Shown here piece by piece: positions 16,859 through 26,220 of a DNA stretch of 61,278 nt; within the stretch, counting starts at the first letter, position 1, and each line of letters opens with the position of its first letter. The position numbers and the translations under genes were made by a program. The notes under the pieces are model-generated. The model did no database searches and was not told the origin of the DNA. It worked only from the letters and a program-made list of their open reading frames with translations. Origin of the DNA: an uncultured Saprospiraceae bacterium (GTDB lineage: Bacteria > Bacteroidota > Bacteroidia > Chitinophagales > Saprospiraceae); contig CALFWW010000192.1 in the NCBI GenBank assembly GCA_937928575.1, positions 1-61,278 on the forward strand, written 5' to 3'.

Positions 16859-17214
16859 AGCGCTAGAGCGCATGCGAAGTTTGAGAGAATAGAGAATTTG
16901 AAAGGAGTACGTGGCTCCCGAGTGCAGGTACTACTCTCTCAATCTTCTCAAACGTTTCACCCAAATCCTCTAAACATATAACTCTAAATTTTAATATTAA
17001 TTTTGTACATTAGATTTCGAATTAGAAAGATTTCCACATTTTAATAAAAGATGAATTCAGGAATTTTTTTAAACTTTTCTTACCATAAGAATCTAATCAC
17101 AGCAGATATAGCGATTACTATCAATTCATATGTAGGTAGTTAGAAAACTTATTTTTTCAAATTTGTTTTTTATTAATTTATAAACTCGATTGATACACCT
17201 TGCTGATAGCTAAG

Positions 17215-17265
17215 TTATCCACATTTTCAACATAGTTATCAACACCCTTTTGTAGGTTATCCACA
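17215..17265 (+). promoter_or_regulatory. Three DnaA boxes at 21-bp spacing
   Basis: Consensus TTATCCACA at 17215-17223 and 17257-17265, and the one-mismatch variant TTATCAACA at 17236-17244. All face the same way, and the 21-bp period is two helical turns, so DnaA protomers would bind one face of the DNA. Confidence 0.8.
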
Positions 17266-17316
17266 CTATAAAGATGTGGTAAAAACCTACTTCTATTTTA
17301 CAACTATATTTTCTTT

Positions 17317-17324
17317 TAGCTTTG
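17317..17324 (+). promoter_or_regulatory. Bacteroidota -7 promoter element for dnaB
   Basis: TAGCTTTG matches TAnnTTTG and lies 34 bases before the dnaB ATG at 17358, just after the DnaA boxes. It overlaps the alternative TTG start at 17322, which supports the ATG. Confidence 0.6.
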
Positions 17325-17357
17325 TTAAAAACTAAAGGGAAACAGCTAAACAACACT

Positions 17358-18878
17358 ATGTCTGACTTCAAACCACCAAAACGTTCGACCGCCAATATTC
17401 GAGGAATTGGTGCCAAAAAAAAAGAGGACCTCTCCGATTATGTATTTGGAAAAGTACAACCTCAGGCCGTTCCTTTAGAAGAAGCCGTTCTTGGGGCTAT
17501 CATGCTCGACAAAGATGCTTTACCAATTGTCTTGGATATCATCCAGGTTAAAAGTTTTTATACCGAGGCGCACCAGCATATCTATCAGGCGATGCGGAAT
17601 TTATTTGACCGCTCACAACCTATTGACCTACTTACTGTAACAGAAGAATTACGTAAGGCCGGAACTTTGGAAATGGTCGGTGGTCCTGCTTACTTGGTCA
17701 CGCTGACTAATAAAATTGCATCGGCTGCCAACATCGAATATCATGCCCGTATCATTTCTCAAAAATCAATTCAAAGAGATTTGATTACGGTATCTACAAA
17801 AATAATTCGGGACGCATACGAAGATACCACTGATGTATTTAACTTGTTAGATGAAGCAGAGCAAGGACTCTTCAACATCACCCAACAAAACATGAATCAA
17901 GGTTTCCAACACATGGGGAAAATTGCGGCAACAGTGATGACACAACTGGAAGATCTTTCTCAGAAGGAAGAAGGATTGACGGGTGTACCTACTGGCTTTA
18001 CGGAATTGGATCGATTGACTTCGGGATGGCAGAAATCGGATTTGATTATTATTGCAGCACGTCCAGGGATGGGGAAAACTGCGTTCACACTTTCACTTGC
18101 CAGAAACGCTGCCGTCGACTACGAAAAACCAATCGCCTTCTTCTCACTGGAGATGTCAAATACTCAATTGGTACAACGTATCTTATCTAGTGAAGCAGAA
18201 ATTCCTTCTTCCAAATTACGTACGGGACAACTGGAAGATTACGAATGGCAACAACTCAATAGTACCATCAAAAAAATCGGTGAAGCTCCTATCTTCATCG
18301 ACGATACTCCTGGTATCAACATTTTTGAATTGCGCGCAAAATGTCGCCGTCTAAAAATGAAACACGATGTCCAAATGATCATCATCGATTACTTACAATT
18401 GATGACTGGTGGACCTGAAAATAAAAATGGAAATCGTGAACAGGAGATTAGTATGATTTCTCGATCTTTAAAAGGTTTGGCTAAGGAATTAGATGTTCCT
18501 GTGATTGCCTTGTCGCAGTTGAGTCGTGCGGTGGAAGTGCGTGGTGGTGCGAAGCGGCCGCAGTTGTCTGATCTTCGCGAATCGGGAGCCATTGAGCAGG
18601 ACGCGGATATCGTATCCTTTATTTATCGTCCGGAATATTACTCAATCATGGAAGATGATGAAGGAAATTCTTTAAAAGGAATCACAGAAATCATCGTCGC
18701 TAAACATCGTAATGGTTCTTTGAATACAGTTAATCTTAAATTCATTCCGCAGTTCACCAAATTCGCGGATGTGGATAATGTAGGATTTGATGATTTGGGT
18801 TCTGACTTTCCGACTGGTGGTGCTAGTATCACGGTATCTTCGAAGATGAATGAGACAGATGAGGATGTGCCTTTTTAG
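17358..18878 (+). CDS. dnaB: Replicative DNA helicase DnaB
   Basis: A 506-residue hexameric helicase that unwinds DNA ahead of the replication fork and recruits primase. The N-terminal domain (about 35-140, QAVPLEEAVLGAIMLD) and the RecA-like domain are both complete: Walker A AARPGMGKT (233-241), Walker B MIIIDYLQLM and the C-terminal DLRESGAIEQDADIVSFIYR with the arginine-finger region. The ATG at 17358 is preferred to TTG at 17322 because the promoter -7 element overlaps the latter. DnaA boxes lie directly upstream. It is followed by a GC-rich hairpin and repeat copy D. Confidence 0.96.
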   Translation: MSDFKPPKRSTANIRGIGAKKKEDLSDYVFGKVQPQAVPLEEAVLGAIMLDKDALPIVLDIIQVKSFYTEAHQHIYQAMRNLFDRSQPIDLLTVTEELRKAGTLEMVGGPAYLVTLTNKIASAANIEYHARIISQKSIQRDLITVSTKIIRDAYEDTTDVFNLLDEAEQGLFNITQQNMNQGFQHMGKIAATVMTQLEDLSQKEEGLTGVPTGFTELDRLTSGWQKSDLIIIAARPGMGKTAFTLSLARNAAVDYEKPIAFFSLEMSNTQLVQRILSSEAEIPSSKLRTGQLEDYEWQQLNSTIKKIGEAPIFIDDTPGINIFELRAKCRRLKMKHDVQMIIIDYLQLMTGGPENKNGNREQEISMISRSLKGLAKELDVPVIALSQLSRAVEVRGGAKRPQLSDLRESGAIEQDADIVSFIYRPEYYSIMEDDEGNSLKGITEIIVAKHRNGSLNTVNLKFIPQFTKFADVDNVGFDDLGSDFPTGGASITVSSKMNETDEDVPF

Positions 18879-18898
18879 GACGGTGAACGGTTGACGGT

Positions 18899-18934
18899 GA
18901 ACGGGAGCATGTGTACATTACACTGCTCCCGTTC
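18899..18934 (+). terminator. Strong GC-rich hairpin after dnaB
   Basis: GAACGGGAGCA (18899-18909) pairs with TGCTCCCGTTC (18924-18934), and inner GTGTA/TACAC pairs extend the stem to about 16 bp with one bulge. No T-tract follows, only TTCGTTGC, so it is either a weak intrinsic terminator or a 3' stabilising structure. It is preceded by a direct repeat GGTGAACGG / GGTGAACGG. Confidence 0.5.
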
Positions 18935-18978
18935 TTCGTTGCATTGATTGCACCATTTTCTAACAATATATTTCACAC

Positions 18979-19202
18979 CTAATACAGATTGTATTCTAAA
19001 ATCGCGCTGGCTTTTACTACAAAAGGGCTTGCAAATTATATGGAGGAAAGATTTATTGAGATTAAGGCGAAAAACGTAAACATAGCCTTAGTTACGGTGA
19101 GCCTGCCTGACTGCGCCAAGCAGACAGGGCTTTTCAACGCAGATATCGATAAATTTTTTTCATAGATAACCGCCATTTTGGGGTTCAATCTGTATAAATT
19201 AG
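18979..19202 (+). repeat. Dispersed palindromic element, copy D (full length, 224 bp)
   Basis: Begins CTAATACAGATTGTATTC and ends AATCTGTATAAATTAG, so the ends are inverted. Inside are the module GGCTTTTACTACAAAAGGGC, the core GTAAACATAGCCTTAGTTAC, the hairpin CCTGCCTGACTGCGCCAAGC with its partner CAGACAGG, and an inverted AAATTTTTTTC/GAAAGATTT pair. It differs from copy H (61082) at about seven positions by eye. It abuts glpD so closely that the glpD stop codon (19199-19201) lies within its terminal repeat. It can be read as a 41-residue peptide. Confidence 0.85.
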
Positions 19203-20866
19203 ACGGAGATAGGAGCAATTTCTTTGGTTGGATAATGAGAAGCATCATGTAGTAAAAGATCAAGCGTATCGTTTTCTTTTTTCATTCGCTTTTGATCCCA
19301 AGCTAAATAGTTTTGAAAATCGTTGGTTATTATTTCACGAACAATCGCAATGCTTTCTATATCAAAATAAAGTCTGCCAGAACGGCGGACGAAGTAATCT
19401 TCTAAACTATTGGTCATTTCATGATGAATGCCGTACCAAACTTCTGCTCTTGCGAGTGCAATTATTGGCTCATCATTAAAGGTAGCCATTTTGTCTAAAA
19501 TGAGATCTGTTTGTTTCCCGTAGGTGGTAACGAGATACCAGCTGTAATATTCAGCTAGGTTGTATTTTGATAGATTGACTTTAATTTGATTGATATATTC
19601 ATCGACAGCTTTGGAATTTTTCAGTGGTGTCGCGACTAGTGGAATTTCATGCGTTTTACATTTTGCGAAAGTAGCAGGCAATCTTTTCTCAACTAAGTCG
19701 ACAATTCTTTGTGCCATTTTTCGATAACCAGTCAACTTTCCACCAGCAATAGAAATTAAACCGCTTGGGGATTCAAATATTTCATCTTTTCTGGAAAGTT
19801 CTGATGGAGATTTCCCTTCTTCATGAATCAACGGTCGTAGTCCTGCCCAATTTGATACGACGTCCTTAGTTGCTAATTTAATTTTAAATGCTTGGTTGAT
19901 CGCAGCAATAATGTAATCTACATCTGCTTGAGTAGCCACTACTCTATCCAAAGAACCTTTATAATTGGTATCCGTCGTTCCGACGTACGTTATTTTACCT
20001 CTGGGAATCGCAAAAATCATTCTCCCATCTTTATTGTCAAAATAAACAGAATGCGTTAGTGGAAATTTTGAATGTGGGAAAACAATATGTACCCCTTTTG
20101 TCAAATGAAGTTGAGATCCTTTTTTAGACTTATCAATGGTTCTCAAATTATCGACCCATGGTCCACCTGCTGAAACTACTTGCTTAGCTTCAATTGAAAA
20201 GGATTCCTTTGCTAGTTCATCATGACACCTGATGCCGTTGACTACTTTGTTTTTATAGGTAAATTCTGTGGCTTTACAATAATTTAAAGAAATAGCTCCA
20301 AAAGCATACGCTCTTTTTATCAACTCAATGGTAAGACGTGCATCGTCTGTTCGATATTCTGAATAAAAGCAACTTCCTTCTAAATTTTCATCAAATATCA
20401 ATGGCTCCTCTTGCAAGGTCTTTTCCTTTGACAACATTTTTCTTCTATCTTCTTTTTCGACGCCTGCCACTAAATCATATACCATCACACCAAATGAAGC
20501 GGCCCATTTTCCATAGGTTCCATTTTTTGTAATCGGAAGAATCATTTTTTCGGGTAGGACCAAATGCGGTGCTAATTTATGAACCATTGCTCTTTCTGTA
20601 CCCGTTTCTCTGACCAATCCAAACTCTAGTTGTTTTAAATAACGAAGTCCTCCGTGAATTAATTTAGTTGATTTGGAACTGGTGCCCGATGCAAAATCTT
20701 CTTTTTCTACTAAAGCGACATTCATTCCTCTGGATGCAGCATCAAGTGCGATACCGCACCCGGTTGCACCACCACCTATAATGACAAGATCAAAAAGCTG
20801 CGACTTCAATTTCTTAATGTCAGCAGCTCTGTTTAATGAAGAAAAAGTAGTTGTTTGTTTTTTCAT
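19199..20866 (-). CDS. glpD: Glycerol-3-phosphate dehydrogenase, FAD-dependent
   Basis: A 555-residue flavoprotein that oxidises sn-glycerol-3-phosphate to dihydroxyacetone phosphate and passes electrons to the quinone pool at the inner membrane. The FAD dinucleotide fold is DLVIIGGGATGCGIALDAA (26-44), followed by the family signature SKSTKLIHGGLRYL. Substrate and FAD contacts appear in GRMIFAIPRGKITYVGTTDT and SIAGGKLTGYRKMA. The C-terminal helical domain (about 400-540) is complete. No glpF or glpK is adjacent. Its 3' end overlaps repeat copy D, and the last residues may be derived from it. Confidence 0.95.
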   Translation of the reverse strand: MKKQTTTFSSLNRAADIKKLKSQLFDLVIIGGGATGCGIALDAASRGMNVALVEKEDFASGTSSKSTKLIHGGLRYLKQLEFGLVRETGTERAMVHKLAPHLVLPEKMILPITKNGTYGKWAASFGVMVYDLVAGVEKEDRRKMLSKEKTLQEEPLIFDENLEGSCFYSEYRTDDARLTIELIKRAYAFGAISLNYCKATEFTYKNKVVNGIRCHDELAKESFSIEAKQVVSAGGPWVDNLRTIDKSKKGSQLHLTKGVHIVFPHSKFPLTHSVYFDNKDGRMIFAIPRGKITYVGTTDTNYKGSLDRVVATQADVDYIIAAINQAFKIKLATKDVVSNWAGLRPLIHEEGKSPSELSRKDEIFESPSGLISIAGGKLTGYRKMAQRIVDLVEKRLPATFAKCKTHEIPLVATPLKNSKAVDEYINQIKVNLSKYNLAEYYSWYLVTTYGKQTDLILDKMATFNDEPIIALARAEVWYGIHHEMTNSLEDYFVRRSGRLYFDIESIAIVREIITNDFQNYLAWDQKRMKKENDTLDLLLHDASHYPTKEIAPISV

Positions 20867-21035
20867 AATTGCCTTTCAGCGTGCAAATTATTTTATATAT
20901 GTGGAATTTGCAAGTAGGTAGACAATTGGTTTCTTATTACTTTACAATGTTTTCATCATGAAGCTTTTAGAACCACAAACAAGTATTTTTAATTGGTATC
21001 CATATTGAATCACGGAATTATGGACTACTAAGAAT

Positions 21036-21569
21036 CTATGAACGTCTTAAGGCACTCACGATTTTTATTTCGATTTCTTTACCAACCATAAACTTGTTTG
21101 TCCCTTCCCCTATTTTATAATCAAATCTATCAAGTTTGAAATCACCAACAAACTTGTCAGCACTAAACGTAAACGGGATTTCAATTGTTTGAGAAATCCC
21201 ATGCATTGATAACATTCCGACTGCTTTATATCCTGATTGTGTTTTTGTTATTTCAGTTGTAGTGAAACAAATGTTAGGATATTTATCAACTTCAAAAAAG
21301 TCCTTATTTTTTAGATGTTTATCTCTTTTGGAATTTCCTGTATCAATTGTACTGGCATCAATACATACGTCAAAACTTGAGTTAGCTACATTATCCTGAT
21401 TGAAATTAATATTGCCATTCATTCCTTTGAAAGTTCCTGTAACAGTATTAAATCCCATATTAGTTACACTGAAGGAAACAACAGAATTTTCTGAATCTAT
21501 GGCTTGCCCATTGATGCTGAATGAAAAGCCAAACAATCCTAAACTCAATAAAAATACTCGAAAACTCAT
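21036..21569 (-). CDS. YceI family periplasmic protein
   Basis: A 177-residue secreted lipocalin-like protein. Signal peptide MSFRVFLLSLGLFGFSFSINGQ, then SVVSFSVTNMGFNTVTGTFKGMNGNI, KDFFEVDKYPNICFTTTEI and GMLSMHGISQTIEIPFTF, which are the core strands of the YceI family. YceI proteins bind polyisoprenoid lipids in a beta-barrel and are often stress-induced. The exact role is uncertain. The ATG at 21569 is chosen over TTG 21 bases upstream because it begins the signal peptide. Confidence 0.88.
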   Translation of the reverse strand: MSFRVFLLSLGLFGFSFSINGQAIDSENSVVSFSVTNMGFNTVTGTFKGMNGNINFNQDNVANSSFDVCIDASTIDTGNSKRDKHLKNKDFFEVDKYPNICFTTTEITKTQSGYKAVGMLSMHGISQTIEIPFTFSADKFVGDFKLDRFDYKIGEGTNKFMVGKEIEIKIVSALRRS

Positions 21570-21812
21570 TTTAAATTTTTTTATTAACAATGATGTAAAG
21601 TTCAGGTATTTTCATGAAATCATGTTCTTTTGCTTCGTATTTTTCTTCGTATACTACTTTATGCTTCATATGACTATAAAAATCGAGTAGAGTAAAGTAA
21701 AATGAATATTTAAACCTGCGGTTACACCACAAAGGTATTTCTCGTATCACGGCGGTTCATTAAGATTGAATGACGTTTAAAATAGTATTGAAAATATATT
21801 CTCTTTTCTTTA

Positions 21813-21942
21813 ATCGACGAGCGCGGTAACTAAGGCGATGTCTGCGTTTTCCGTCTTGATCTCAATAAATTTTTCCTCTATATTATTTGCAAGCCCTTTT
21901 GTAGTACAAGCCAGCTCGATTTTAGAATACAATTTGTATAAG
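21813..21942 (-). repeat. Dispersed palindromic element, copy E (truncated, minus orientation)
   Basis: On the minus strand it begins CTTATACAAATTGTATTC and carries GAGCTGGCTTGTACTACAAA, AAAAATTTATTGAGATCAAG, GGAAAACGCAGACATCGCC and TTAGTTACCGCGC, then stops. The right half, with the CCTGCCTG hairpin and the second terminal repeat, is missing. It is closest to copies D and H. An open frame at 21810-21992 is a by-product. Confidence 0.75.
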
Positions 21943-21965
21943 TATCGATCCATGCCGGGCACACA

Positions 21966-21997
21966 CAAAAAAGCTATTGCCAATGAAGGCAATAGCT
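21966..21997 (-). terminator. Intrinsic terminator on the minus strand
   Basis: On the minus strand AGCTATTGCC (21997-21988) pairs perfectly with GGCAATAGCT (21981-21972) around a six-base loop, followed directly by a run of T (21971-21966). It ends the transcript of the lipoprotein gene at 22099-22506. Confidence 0.8.
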
Positions 21998-22098
21998 GAC
22001 CAATTACTCTAAAATAATGTAACTATGCGAAAATAAACAGACTTATGAACAAACGTCGAATGAGTAACTTTTTAAAGAAAGTTCGACTCGATAGTACT

Positions 22099-22506
22099 TT
22101 AGTTTTTTAGGTCTCTTTTGATTTCTTTTAACTGGGTTCTGACATCGTCCTTGAAATCATCCCAATTATCTGCAATTTGATCACCGGTGTTGTCTAAACG
22201 TTCTCCAAGTTTTTCACTCTGCATTTCTAACTTATCGATTTGTTTGGATATTCCATCTTTCGCGCCTTCTTTCACTTCGTTTAGATTCTTTTTTAGCTCC
22301 GCAATTTTATCGTCTAACTCTTGTTTAGCTTCTTTGATATCATGCTGGAGTTCTTCTTGCTCGGTTCTGAATAAATCACCAATTTCTTCTGATGTTTCTT
22401 CGATTTTTTCTGCAACTTTTTCTGCTTCACTTTTTTCCTGACAGGATGAAAACACTAAACCAGAAAAAATTAATACTGCGAATAAAATTAAATTTAAATT
22501 TTTCAT
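22099..22506 (-). CDS. Small coiled-coil lipoprotein
   Basis: A 135-residue protein with a lipoprotein signal: MKNLNLILFAVLIFSGLVFSSC, with a lipobox ending in C21. The mature part is almost wholly charged helix (E, K and D rich) with heptads, for example IKEAKQELDDKIAELKKNL, resembling apolipoprotein-like or YtxH-like stress proteins. No enzymatic motif is visible. It probably lies in the periplasm on a membrane anchor. It has its own terminator at 21966. The neighbourhood (YceI, AraC regulator, DUF2254) suggests an envelope-stress role, which is inference only. Confidence 0.7.
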   Translation of the reverse strand: MKNLNLILFAVLIFSGLVFSSCQEKSEAEKVAEKIEETSEEIGDLFRTEQEELQHDIKEAKQELDDKIAELKKNLNEVKEGAKDGISKQIDKLEMQSEKLGERLDNTGDQIADNWDDFKDDVRTQLKEIKRDLKN

Positions 22507-23036
22507 GATTATTACTTTTTTGTTTTCTATAAAAAGAATAAGGAAGAAATTTGTTCAAAGGAAATTTATAAAAATCTTGTCAAGCTATTATCACCAATTT
22601 ACAGTTCGCACTAATTTTTTATAACAATTTGTGGTTGTAACAAATAGTTTGATTGAAAAATAAAAGACGACAGACATAACATTACGTTAAGCTGCCGTCA
22701 AAGAGCCCCAATTAATGTGTAGGTCTTTCGAACCTTCCATAGTTTAAAATGCTTTTGAGCTGCTATGGATAATTCCACATACACTAGAAACTAGTAGGGT
22801 CAATAATTTAGTTGGTCCTCGATGTTAATACCTTGAATCCGTTTATCTTAAAAGTGTTGAAAAGAAAACGTAGTAATGTTGTGATGTGCTAATGTCGTAT
22901 GTTGTTTTGTGGTGCAAATTTAAATCAAACCATCAAACAGATCGACTCGAATCGGAACTGAAAAAGGACGATATGGAAATAGTTTGGTTTCGTTAAAATT
23001 ATCCTAATATTGATGTTCTGGTAAACAATTTTCTAA
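22507..23036. other. 530-base spacer without a recognised gene
   Basis: No open frame with coding character was seen on either strand. The only clear structure is a minus-strand terminator-like hairpin at 22655-22699. The sequence is ordinary AT-rich DNA, with an unremarkable plus-strand stretch at 22700-22900. Confidence 0.5.
22655..22699 (-). terminator. Probable terminator downstream of the AraC-type gene
   Basis: On the minus strand GACGGCAG (22699-22692) pairs with CTGTCGTC (22673-22666) with one G-U pair, followed by TTTTATTTTTC. It lies about 340 bases after the AraC gene's stop, so a long 3' untranslated region or an unrecognised short gene would precede it. Confidence 0.5.
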
Positions 23037-24146
23037 CTAGTTGGATTCGCTAATTCGGAGTTGAATACTTTTTAAGTATTCCTTGGGTAGCACTCCATAT
23101 TTGTTTTTAAATTTTTTGGAGAAGTATCCAAAATTTGCATAGCCTACTTCGACAGCTGCTTCCTTAATTGACAGTTCTTTTAACAATAAGATTGCAGCTA
23201 GTTCCAATCGTTTCTCTGTTAGATATTGATTGATTGTTTTATCAAAAATAGTTTTGAATCCAGACTTCAGCTTTTGCTGATTGACTCCTGCTTTTTTGGC
23301 AAGCAACTTTATTGTTGGAGGATTTTTTATGTCTTTCACCAAAATATCTCTTGCGTATTTAATTTTTTCGATATCATATTTACGTAACATAACTTGTTTC
23401 CCGGGTCTTAATAAATCATCCTGAAACTGACGGACCTGCCGACTGAGCAATGCCAAAGCTTTTCCTTCAATGTTGGTGCTTCTCACTAAACCAACATGCT
23501 CATCATTAGTTATTTTTTTGATGCATTTTGCGGCAGTAATGCTATAATTTCCTTGATAGAAAAATGATTTTTTTGCTTTGAAGTCCGTGAAAATTTCACT
23601 CAATGCAGGTGGCATTTTATCAATCATACACTCGATCTTATCGATATATTTACTTCGGTCAATCAGGAGACTTGCAAATAAAATTTTCCGTTTACCCGGC
23701 AACTTCAAAACCTGTTCACTATTTTTTGGACATGCTGTGATACTTCCTTGTAATGGATTCAAATGATAACGAATCATATCATCATTGAAGTTGTGCCAGA
23801 TCTCGCCTTCTATATCGAAATTAAATTGTAGCGGCGGGTTTGAATTTTTGACAAATCTTAATTCCCAATCTTTGTTTAAAATACAATCAAACAATAAGAA
23901 TGCGACTCCATCACTAAACATAAATCCAGTAATTTTTCCACTACCTTGCTTCCCAGTCAATTCTATGAATTGTTCCAAACAGTCTTGTTCCGAATTGTTT
24001 TGTAGCTGTTTTGCTAACTGCTTAACGAAAGAATGCGGATGATAGTCACTGAAACGAAGTCGCATTGTGTTTTCTTGATTTTCTTTTTTTGAGCTAATTG
24101 AATTATTCATACTGATTGATTTACCAATAATAAGTGAATTATCCAT
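23037..24146 (-). CDS. AraC family transcriptional regulator
   Basis: A 369-residue regulator. The C-terminal 100 residues form the double helix-turn-helix of AraC/XylS proteins: LLAKKAGVNQQKLKSGFKTI for the first, and LSIKEAAVEVGYANFGYFSK with FKNKYGVLPKEYL for the second. The N-terminal 260 residues are a sensing or dimerisation region without a recognised ligand motif. Two alternative starts, 24146 (MDNSLI) and 24110 (MNNSIS), are possible. The gene is transcribed alone. Its targets are unknown, but nearby stress-type genes are candidates. Confidence 0.85.
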   Translation of the reverse strand: MDNSLIIGKSISMNNSISSKKENQENTMRLRFSDYHPHSFVKQLAKQLQNNSEQDCLEQFIELTGKQGSGKITGFMFSDGVAFLLFDCILNKDWELRFVKNSNPPLQFNFDIEGEIWHNFNDDMIRYHLNPLQGSITACPKNSEQVLKLPGKRKILFASLLIDRSKYIDKIECMIDKMPPALSEIFTDFKAKKSFFYQGNYSITAAKCIKKITNDEHVGLVRSTNIEGKALALLSRQVRQFQDDLLRPGKQVMLRKYDIEKIKYARDILVKDIKNPPTIKLLAKKAGVNQQKLKSGFKTIFDKTINQYLTEKRLELAAILLLKELSIKEAAVEVGYANFGYFSKKFKNKYGVLPKEYLKSIQLRISESN

Positions 24147-24334
24147 TTGCCTAGTAAATGTGTCTCACAAACGATTGAAGCTTTTGAAGTCAAATTAATT
24201 TAACTGATTTGACAGCCCAACGTTGTGGGAAACACTCTCTTAATATTGAATTGAAACAGTTTAAATACGTATTTGATTTTTAGATCGAATTCGTCAATTT
24301 TAAATACTGTTAATAAATTATTTCAAAGAATCTC

Positions 24335-24652
24335 TTATTTAACAACTGAAGGATTAAAGGCTAAGTGCGCTTCTTCAAATTGTTTTAGCAAACTTTCTTT
24401 ACCGGCTAACCAAGCATTTTCATCCATGCTCTCTACTCTTGCCAAAATATCTTTCAGTTTGAATTCGTGCAGCTTTAATACCGTTAGATCAGCTGTAGTA
24501 CTTTTGTTAGGAGATTGTTTTTCGGCATTCGCTTTTGAAGACTCCATATCGATTTGACCTCTGATTTTTTTCATCAAAGCGATCGTTTCTAACTTGAGCT
24601 CATCTACACTTCCTACATTGTATCCTTTGTCATTATTGTTGTTCATAATCAT
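24335..24652 (-). CDS. Hypothetical small hydrophilic protein
   Basis: A 105-residue protein, predicted helical and without cysteine, signal peptide or membrane segment. It begins MIMNNNNDKGYNVGSVDEL and ends in EEAHLAFNPSVVK. The part around KLHEFKLKDILARVESMDEN looks like an amphipathic helix. No family was recognised. Codon use looks like its neighbours and the frame is closed by stops on both sides. It is divergent from the DUF2254 gene. Confidence 0.6.
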   Translation of the reverse strand: MIMNNNNDKGYNVGSVDELKLETIALMKKIRGQIDMESSKANAEKQSPNKSTTADLTVLKLHEFKLKDILARVESMDENAWLAGKESLLKQFEEAHLAFNPSVVK

Positions 24653-24821
24653 TTTTTATATTGAAAAAAATCAACCTATTTTATAATTGGTAAAGCGACT
24701 TTTAGTTATAATTTTGCTAGTTATTTTACTCTAGAACGAATGAAGAGAAAGGATGTTCAAAGTGACAAAAAAACATTTAAAACATTCAGCAGACCTAATA
24801 CGTTTTGTTTAAAACATAAAC

Positions 24822-26153
24822 ATGACCTGGCTAAAACGATTCAAACGGTTTCCCTATTTCTTCCAATGGCTTTACGTAAAAGTAACTGCCAGTATTGCGT
24901 TTTTGCCAATGGTGATCACGATGGGATTTATCTTTGTTGTTCTCTTTTTGTTGTATCTGGAGTCAGTCGGTCTAACTTCAAAAGTTGATCAAAAGTTCCC
25001 TTCCTTTCTCCTTCTCAAAAGCTGGGATATTGCCCAATCCATTTTGACTGTTTTGATTGGTGCACTCATATCATTAATGGTGTTTAGTTTTTCAATGGTA
25101 ATGGTCTTATTGAATAATGCATCTTCCAATTTTTCTCCTCGAATTTTACCCAATTTAATTTCAAATAAATTTCATCAGATTGTATTAGGGACTTATTTAG
25201 GGACTATTACGTTTTCGATTATTCTCACTATCAATTTAACCCCAAATCAACCCAAGTTTCCACTGCCTAGTTTCAGTGTATTAATTGCTATTTTATTAGG
25301 ATTGATATGTCTTTTGCTATTTGTGTTTTTTATCCATTCTATTTCTGAATCGGTACAAGTAGGAAAAATTCTGGTGGACTTGAATAATTCAACATTAGAT
25401 AAATTGGAAAAAAATGATAAGCTCAACGATGATAATTTTCCTGTTTCAGCTAATGAAGGTTATACCTACTTTGCTGACCGCTCCGGATATATCAATAAAA
25501 TTAAAATTCAGGAGCTTACAAAAATATGTGAAAAGGAAAATTTATTAATCAAGGTATTAGTTTCAGAAAGTTGGTTTATTTTGAATGATGAAGCGTTGTT
25601 TATTTGCAACAAAAAAGTGGATGAGCGTATTGAGCAAAAAATTCTATCTCAGTTTGTGATGAGCAAGAATGAAACTACAAAAGATGATCCTAATATTGGT
25701 TTTAAACAAATTACTGAAATTGCAGTGAAAGCTATGAGTCCTGGGATTAATGATCCTGGAACTGCTCTCTCTGCAATCAACATACTAACCATTCTTTTTT
25801 CGACAAAGATGGGAAAGATGGAAGGAAGTGGAATCAACCGTGTTGATGAAAGTGATAACAAACTACCTACTATTTTGTGGTTGAATATTATTTCGTTTGA
25901 TCGCCTGTTGTACTTTGTTCTTTCACCCTTGAGACAATATTCCCGCCATGATTTAATGGTTATGTTGAATTTATTAAAGATGCTACAATCACTTTTCACG
26001 CACAAACACTGCCATGCAAAACACAGAAATACAATTTTGCGCGAAGTGGATATTATACTGGAAGACGCCAAAGAACACATTACCAATGCTACAGATCTAT
26101 CCACAATTCAGTCTTACATCAACTTGAATTTCTACAAAAAGGTAAGGGTTTAA
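24822..26153 (+). CDS. DUF2254 family integral membrane protein
   Basis: A 443-residue protein of the DUF2254 family. Four membrane helices lie in the N-terminal part (about 22-46, 68-96, 116-137 and 150-172). Between the second and third is the family segment NNASSNFSPRILPNLISNKF, and after the third is LGTYLGTITFSIILTI-type sequence. The C-terminal 260 residues are cytoplasmic or periplasmic and soluble (KAMSPGINDPGTALSAINIL is characteristic). Function is unknown. The start is ATG at 24822, within the sequence CATAAACATGACC. Downstream, the YHS gene begins 67 bases later on the same strand. Confidence 0.82.
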   Translation: MTWLKRFKRFPYFFQWLYVKVTASIAFLPMVITMGFIFVVLFLLYLESVGLTSKVDQKFPSFLLLKSWDIAQSILTVLIGALISLMVFSFSMVMVLLNNASSNFSPRILPNLISNKFHQIVLGTYLGTITFSIILTINLTPNQPKFPLPSFSVLIAILLGLICLLLFVFFIHSISESVQVGKILVDLNNSTLDKLEKNDKLNDDNFPVSANEGYTYFADRSGYINKIKIQELTKICEKENLLIKVLVSESWFILNDEALFICNKKVDERIEQKILSQFVMSKNETTKDDPNIGFKQITEIAVKAMSPGINDPGTALSAINILTILFSTKMGKMEGSGINRVDESDNKLPTILWLNIISFDRLLYFVLSPLRQYSRHDLMVMLNLLKMLQSLFTHKHCHAKHRNTILREVDIILEDAKEHITNATDLSTIQSYINLNFYKKVRV

Positions 26154-26220
26154 AAAAAATTAATTTGTAATTGAACAATCTTTGATATGCTTCGTTTTAC
26201 CGCAAACAAAATCTAAAATT

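Larger units (their letters stand above)
16859..17357. other. Candidate replication origin / DnaA-controlled dnaB promoter region
   Basis: A 499-base spacer before dnaB. After an inverted repeat (GTTTGAGA at 16879 with TCTCAAAC at 16946), the DNA becomes very AT-rich (about 16980-17210). Three DnaA boxes in the same orientation follow: TTATCCACA at 17215, TTATCAACA at 17236 and TTATCCACA at 17257, spaced exactly 21 bases apart. A weaker inverted TGTGGTAAA lies at 17275 and ATTTCCACA at 17030. An AT-rich stretch next to regularly spaced boxes beside the replicative helicase gene is the architecture of a bacterial oriC. The alternative is DnaA regulation of dnaB alone. Confidence 0.5.

Noticed and set aside
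21810-21992. Open frame of 60 codons on the minus strand
   Set aside because: It reads through repeat copy E and the terminator hairpin of the lipoprotein gene.
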